13,415 bases of DNA, from contig CAMLRG010000149.1 of the NCBI GenBank assembly GCA_946482335.1, positions 1 through 13,415 on the forward strand. The letters run 5' to 3'. Position numbers and translations under genes: made by a program. The notes beneath the pieces are model-generated. The model ran no database searches and was not told where the DNA came from. It worked only from the letters and a program-made list of their open reading frames with translations. The stretch comes from an uncultured Duganella sp. (lineage in GTDB: Bacteria > Pseudomonadota > Gammaproteobacteria > Burkholderiales > Burkholderiaceae). This document shows, piece after piece, positions 10,028 through 13,415 of the stretch. Position 1 is the first letter of the stretch; every line of letters begins with the position of its first letter.

Positions 10028-11163
10028 CAGATGATCCCCAGGTGTTCGGTGCCGGCGGCCAGGTCGCGGTTTTTCGCTTCCTTCGATTCGAGCTTGATGG
10101 CCAGGCGCAGGTCGTTCACCGAGTCGGCGTTGCGCAGCGCGTCCTCGTAGGTGATCTGGCCGGCCTCGTACAGGTCGAACAGGGCCTGGTCGAAGGTTTG
10201 CATGCCCAGTTCGCGCGAGCGCTTCATCAGTTCCTTGATTTCATGCACCTGGCCCTTGAAGATCAGGTCCGCGATCAGGGGCGAATTCAGCATGATCTCC
10301 ACCGCCACGGCGCGGCCCTTGGCGTCCTTCTTCGGGATCAGGCGCTGCGAAATCATGCCTTTCAGGTTGAGCGACAAGTCCATCAGCAATTGCTGGCGGC
10401 GCTCTTCCGGGAAGAAGTTGATGATACGGTCCAGGGCCTGGTTGGCGCTGTTGGCGTGCAGCGTGGCCAGGCACAGGTGGCCGGTTTCGGCAAAGGCGAT
10501 CGCGTGGTCCATGGTCTGGCGGTCGCGGATTTCGCCAATCTGGATCACGTCCGGCGCCTGGCGCAGGGTGTTCTTCAGCGCCACTTCCCAGTCCTCGGTA
10601 TCGACGCCCACTTCGCGCTGGGTGACGATGCAGTTGCGGTGCGGGTGGACGAATTCGACCGGGTCTTCGATGGTGATGATGTGGCCGTGGCTGTTCTCGT
10701 TGCGGTAGCCGACCATCGCCGCCAGGGTGGTCGACTTGCCGGAACCGGTGGCGCCGACCATGATCACCAGGCCGCGCTTGGACATGATCACGTCCTTCAG
10801 CACCGGCGGCAAACCCAGGTCGTCGAAGTTCGGGATCGAGCTGTTGATGGTCCGCAGCACCATGCCCACGGAACTCATTTGCACGAAGGCCGAGACGCGG
10901 AAGCGCCCCAGGTCGCCGGGGCTGATGGCGAAGTTGGCTTCCTTGGTCTGCTCGAAGGAAGCGGTCTGCTTGTCGTTCATGATCGAGCGCGCCAGGTCGG
11001 AGGTATGGGCCGGCGTCAGGGCCTGCGCCGATACCGGCGTCATCTTGCCGTCGATCTTGATGGCCGGCGGGAAGCCGGCGGTGATGAACAAGTCCGAGCC
11101 TTTTTTGCTGACCATCAGGCGCAGCAGGTCGAACATGAATTTTGAAGCCTGGTCGCGTTCCAT
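10027..11163 (-). CDS. pilU: Type IV pilus retraction motor accessory ATPase PilU
   Basis: Hexameric cytoplasmic ATPase of the PilT/VirB11 family that assists PilT in retracting type IV pili during twitching, surface sensing and DNA uptake. The 378 residues match PilU length. Motifs in order: N-terminal SKKGSDLFITAGFPPAIKIDGK region (about 19-40), Walker A GATGSGKST (137-145), Asp box TIEDPVE (164-170), Walker B VIQIGEIRD (206-214) and His box TGHLCLATLHANSA (227-240). The C-terminal tail beyond the ATPase core (KLESKEAKNRDLAAGTEHLG) is the kind of extension that separates PilU from PilT. Its ATG follows the pilT stop by 2 nt and has no strong ribosome site, so coupling to pilT is likely. The pair pilT-pilU in this order is common in proteobacteria with type IV pili. 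Confidence 0.96.
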   Translation of the reverse strand: MERDQASKFMFDLLRLMVSKKGSDLFITAGFPPAIKIDGKMTPVSAQALTPAHTSDLARSIMNDKQTASFEQTKEANFAISPGDLGRFRVSAFVQMSSVGMVLRTINSSIPNFDDLGLPPVLKDVIMSKRGLVIMVGATGSGKSTTLAAMVGYRNENSHGHIITIEDPVEFVHPHRNCIVTQREVGVDTEDWEVALKNTLRQAPDVIQIGEIRDRQTMDHAIAFAETGHLCLATLHANSANQALDRIINFFPEERRQQLLMDLSLNLKGMISQRLIPKKDAKGRAVAVEIMLNSPLIADLIFKGQVHEIKELMKRSRELGMQTFDQALFDLYEAGQITYEDALRNADSVNDLRLAIKLESKEAKNRDLAAGTEHLGII

Positions 11164-11165
11164 GA

Positions 11166-12209
11166 TTAGCCCGGGAAGTTGTCTGGGATCTTGGCGGCGG
11201 AGCGGGCCGCAGCCGAGGAGATCAGGTTGCGGCGGACCAGGTCCGTCAGGTTCTGGTCCAGCGTCTGCATGCCGACGTTGTTGCCGGTCTGGATCGCGGA
11301 ATACATTTGCGCGATCTTCGCTTCGCGGATCAGGTTGCGGATGGCCGGTGTGCCGACCATGATTTCGTGCGCGGCGACGCGGCCGGAGCCGTCCTTGGTT
11401 TTCAGCAGGGTCTGCGAGATGACGGCCTGCAGCGATTCGGACAGCATGGCGCGCACCATCTCTTTCTCTTCCGCCGGGAACACGTCAATGATACGGTCGA
11501 TGGTTTTGGCGGCGGACGATGTGTGCAGGGTGCCGAACACCAGGTGGCCGGTTTCCGCCGCCGACAGCGCCAGGCGGATGGTTTCCAGGTCGCGCAATTC
11601 ACCCACCAGGATGGCGTCCGGGTCTTCCCGCAGCGCCGAGCGCAGCGCATTGTTGAAGGACAGCGTATGCGGGCCCACTTCGCGCTGGTTGATCAGGCAC
11701 TTCTTCGATTCGTGCACGAATTCGATCGGGTCTTCAATGGTGAGGATGTGGCCGTACTCGTTTTCGTTGAGGTGGTTGATCATGGCCGCCAGCGTGGTCG
11801 ACTTGCCGGAGCCGGTCGGCCCGGTCACCAGCACCAGGCCGCGCGGCTTCATGGCGAATTCGGCGAAAATTTTCGGTGCGTTCAATTCCTCCAGCGACAG
11901 GATCTTGGAAGGAATGGTACGCATCACGGCGGCGGCGCCGCGCTCCTGGTTATAGGCGTTGACGCGGAAGCGGGCCAGGCCGGGAATGGCGAAGGAGAAG
12001 TCGCACTCCAGCATCTCTTCGTATGCCTTGCGCTGGCCATCGTTCATGATGTCATAGATCATGCCGTGCACGTCCTTGTGCTCCAGCGGCGGCAGGTTGA
12101 TGCGGCGCACGTCGCCGTGCACCCGGATCATCGGCGGCAAGCCTGCAGACAGGTGCAGGTCCGATGCCTTGTTCTTGACGGAGAATGCGAGAAGTTCGGA
12201 AATGTCCAT
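11166..12209 (-). CDS. pilT: Type IV pilus retraction ATPase PilT
   Basis: Main motor for pilus retraction: a hexameric ATPase at the inner-membrane base that depolymerises pilin. The 347 residues match PilT. It shows the opening MDISELLAFSVKNKASDLHL, Walker A GPTGSGKST (130-138), Asp box TIEDPIE (157-163), Walker B AILVGELRD (199-207), His box TGHLVFGTLHTSSA (220-233) and the PilT-specific C-terminal motif AIRNLIREAKIAQMYSAIQT (289-308), needed for retraction. The last motif distinguishes it from PilU and from PilB-type extension ATPases. It is the first gene of the leftward cluster; AGGGA about 9-10 nt upstream of the ATG is its ribosome site. It is divergent from yggS across 56 bp, an arrangement also known in other proteobacteria (E. 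coli yggR/yggS). Confidence 0.97.
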   Translation of the reverse strand: MDISELLAFSVKNKASDLHLSAGLPPMIRVHGDVRRINLPPLEHKDVHGMIYDIMNDGQRKAYEEMLECDFSFAIPGLARFRVNAYNQERGAAAVMRTIPSKILSLEELNAPKIFAEFAMKPRGLVLVTGPTGSGKSTTLAAMINHLNENEYGHILTIEDPIEFVHESKKCLINQREVGPHTLSFNNALRSALREDPDAILVGELRDLETIRLALSAAETGHLVFGTLHTSSAAKTIDRIIDVFPAEEKEMVRAMLSESLQAVISQTLLKTKDGSGRVAAHEIMVGTPAIRNLIREAKIAQMYSAIQTGNNVGMQTLDQNLTDLVRRNLISSAAARSAAKIPDNFPG

Positions 12210-12210
12210 T

Positions 12211-12216
12211 TATAAT
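12211..12216 (+). promoter_or_regulatory. Candidate -10 element of yggS-proC
   Basis: A perfect TATAAT lies in the pilT-yggS spacer, 49 nt before the yggS ATG, leaving an untranslated leader of roughly 40-45 nt. No good -35 lies 16-18 bp upstream; TTGACG at 12175-12180 is 30 bp away, too far. The hexamer therefore needs an activator, or is a chance match in the AT-rich leader where the pilT ribosome region also reads. Confidence 0.35.
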
Positions 12217-12262
12217 CCCTGTGCTTTTTTGATAGCCAAAAGCCTTGGCCCTGTCTCGTTCG

Positions 12263-12292
12263 ATTATGTCCACAATAGCCCACAACTTGCAA
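12263..12292 (-). promoter_or_regulatory. Candidate promoter of the pilT-led gene cluster
   Basis: Read leftward, TTGCAA (12292-12287, four of six consensus bases) and CATAAT (12268-12263, five of six) are separated by 18 bp. Transcription would start near 12256 and give a leader of about 47 nt before the pilT ATG. The -35 hexamer is the centre of the 16-bp palindrome at 12282-12297, and the whole promoter lies on top of the yggS start codon and first codons. This is pattern matching only; pilus genes can also use other sigma factors, but I saw no clear -24/-12 (GG-N10-GC) element. Confidence 0.35.
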
Positions 12293-12973
12293 GTTGTTAC
12301 TGAAGCAATCAACGTTGCCGCACGAGAAGCGCGGCGCGCACCCAACGACGTGCAGTTGCTGGCCGTGTCCAAAACCTTCCCGGCCCAGGCCGTGCTCGAA
12401 GCGGTGCTGGCCGGGCAGCGCGCATTCGGGGAAAACTATGTGCAGGAAGGCGTGGACAAAATCCGGGAAGTGGCGCAAGCGCGCGGCTGTACGCCGCTGG
12501 AGTGGCATTTCATCGGCCCGATCCAGAGCAACAAGACGCGTCTTATAGCGGAAAACTTCGATTGGGTGCACACGATTGAGCGCGCGAAGATCGCGCAACG
12601 ATTGTCGGAGCAGCGGCCGGCGGACTTGCACCCGCTGCAGGTATGCATCCAGGTCAACACCAGCGGGGAGGCCAGCAAAAGTGGCGTCTTGCCCGCCGAT
12701 GCCGCAGCGCTGGCCCGCACCGTGGCCGCGCTGCCGCGTCTGGTCTTGCGCGGCCTGATGGCCATTCCCGAGCCGGAACACGATTTCGACCGCCAGCGCG
12801 CGGCGTTTCGCGTCCTGCGTGAACTGTATGAACAATTGCGCGCCGAGGGCATCGCGCTCGACACGCTGTCGATGGGGATGTCGGCCGATATGCGGGCCGC
12901 CATCCATGAAGGCGCGACCATCGTGCGCGTCGGCAGTGCCATCTTCGGTGCGCGCAGCTACAACAAAGGATAA
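12266..12973 (+). CDS. yggS: YggS/PROSC family pyridoxal-phosphate homeostasis protein
   Basis: Cytosolic PLP-binding protein with an alanine-racemase-like TIM barrel but no known enzymatic activity; in E. coli its loss disturbs vitamin B6 and amino-acid balance. The 235 residues match the family. Visible features are the PLP lysine K36 in LLAVSKTFP (31-39), FGENYVQE (54-61), WHFIGPIQSNKTR (80-92), NTSGEASKSG (131-140), SMGMSADM (202-209) and the phosphate-binding end VRVGSAIFGAR (220-230). ATG 12266 gives the family-typical MSTIAHNLQ opening; the upstream in-frame start at 12245 falls in the leader and has no support. There is no clear ribosome site. It is 3 nt upstream of proC, a neighbour pairing conserved widely in bacteria, and divergent from pilT. 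Confidence 0.96.
   Translation: MSTIAHNLQVVTEAINVAAREARRAPNDVQLLAVSKTFPAQAVLEAVLAGQRAFGENYVQEGVDKIREVAQARGCTPLEWHFIGPIQSNKTRLIAENFDWVHTIERAKIAQRLSEQRPADLHPLQVCIQVNTSGEASKSGVLPADAAALARTVAALPRLVLRGLMAIPEPEHDFDRQRAAFRVLRELYEQLRAEGIALDTLSMGMSADMRAAIHEGATIVRVGSAIFGARSYNKG
12282..12297. repeat. 16-bp perfect palindrome in the first codons of yggS, upstream of pilT
   Basis: ACAACTTGCAAGTTGT equals its own reverse complement over all 16 bases, without a spacer. It covers yggS codons 6-11 and lies 73-88 nt upstream of the leftward pilT start, over the putative -35 of that gene. Spacer-free symmetry suits a dimeric DNA-binding protein better than an RNA hairpin. About 0.2 such palindromes would be expected by chance in a random window of this size (my estimate). 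Confidence 0.4.
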
Positions 12974-12976
12974 GAG

Positions 12977-13415
12977 ATGAAGATTGCCTTTATCGGCGGC
13001 GGCAATATGGCCGCCGCCCTGATCGCGGGCCTGGCCGGCAAGCTGACGCCAGGCGCCAACATTCACGTGGTGGATCCGAACCCGGCTTCCCTGGAAGCCT
13101 TGCAGCGGCAGTACGGCGTCACGGTGGCCACCTCGGCGGCCGGCGGCGCGGACGCGCCGGTTGCCGGCGCCGAGGTGCTGGTGCTGGCCGTCAAGCCGCA
13201 AGTGATGCATGCAGTGACGCAGCAATTGCTGCCGTTGCTGCAAGCGGCGCGGGCGGCGGGCCGTACCCCGCTGGTGCTGTCGATCGCGGCCGGCATCCGC
13301 GCGGCGGACCTGTCGCGCTGGCTGGGCGGTTACCAGGCCATCGTGCGCACCATGCCGAATACGCCGGCCTTGATCGGCATGGGCGTGACCGGCATGGTGG
13401 CATCGGCCGGCGTCA
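12977..13415 (+). CDS. proC: Pyrroline-5-carboxylate reductase ProC (partial, runs off the right edge)
   Basis: Catalyses the last step of proline synthesis, NAD(P)H-dependent reduction of 1-pyrroline-5-carboxylate, in the cytosol. The window holds 146 complete codons, about the first half of a family protein of about 270 residues, and the frame is open to the edge. The N-terminal Rossmann fold has IGGGNMAAALIAG (6-18) for dinucleotide binding, AVKPQVM (71-77), SIAAGI (102-107) and RTMPNTPALIGMGVTG (124-139), all diagnostic for ProC. ATG 12977 follows the yggS TAA by 3 nt, with AAGGA at 12966-12970 as ribosome site partly within the yggS end, so the pair is co-transcribed. The substrate-binding C-terminal helical domain is outside the window. 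Confidence 0.96.
   Translation, partial: MKIAFIGGGNMAAALIAGLAGKLTPGANIHVVDPNPASLEALQRQYGVTVATSAAGGADAPVAGAEVLVLAVKPQVMHAVTQQLLPLLQAARAAGRTPLVLSIAAGIRAADLSRWLGGYQAIVRTMPNTPALIGMGVTGMVASAGV

Noticed and set aside
10027..12209. Recent tandem duplication suggested by two adjacent PilT-family genes
   Set aside because: They share the motifs of the family but differ widely elsewhere and have distinct C-terminal ends; this is the ancient pilT/pilU pair, not a new duplication.
12217..12262. Terminator hairpin in the pilT-yggS spacer (GCCAA/TTGGC near a T-run)
   Set aside because: The stem is only 5 bp, the T-run is on the wrong side, and the two flanking genes are divergent, so no terminator is expected there.
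12128..13243. 371-codon leftward open frame opposite yggS and proC
   Set aside because: Composition is typical of an antisense shadow (His/Arg/Gln rich), and it crosses two genuine genes plus the pilT start.

Overview
The window reads as a high-GC chromosomal segment from a betaproteobacterium of the order Burkholderiales, most likely the family Oxalobacteraceae (Massilia/Duganella/Janthinobacterium type). This rests on protein character and gene order (pilU-pilT next to yggS-proC, glcDEF next to a PduO-type adenosyltransferase) and on codon composition; I could not run a search. I see no transposase, integrase, tRNA, rRNA, CRISPR array or compositional break. It looks like ordinary core genome, tightly packed, with no gene-free stretch longer than about 100 bases.

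Left part (1-1598): the first 16 codons of a leftward gene for a probable secreted protein face a rightward LysR-type regulator across about 100 bases that hold a perfect 7-bp dyad. The regulator ends tail to tail, with a 4-nt overlap, against a leftward PduO-type cob(I)alamin adenosyltransferase gene.

Middle (1599-5470): a 102-bp divergent spacer with inverted repeats precedes a rightward glcDEF operon. It encodes the FAD subunit, the second FAD-binding subunit and the Fe-S subunit of glycolate oxidase, with 1-nt gaps between genes.

Right-centre (5467-12209): five leftward genes are packed with overlaps or gaps of at most about 20 nt. In transcription order they are pilT, pilU, a thioredoxin-type glutathione peroxidase, a very large MHYT-PAS-hybrid histidine kinase with receiver and HPt domains, and a receiver/HD-GYP response regulator. 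This is the most interesting part: type IV pilus retraction motors, a peroxide-detoxifying enzyme, and a membrane-sensor phosphorelay ending in a c-di-GMP phosphodiesterase appear to share one transcript. The last gene meets glcF tail to tail with another 4-nt stop-codon overlap.

Right end (12210-13415): a 56-bp divergent spacer separates pilT from rightward yggS (PLP homeostasis protein) and proC (pyrroline-5-carboxylate reductase, cut by the window edge). A 16-bp perfect palindrome lies in the first yggS codons, upstream of pilT, where a candidate pilT promoter also lies.

I did not find a clearly novel system. The candidates worth following are the pilTU-gpx-kinase-HD-GYP gene array and the dyads at the three divergent promoters.
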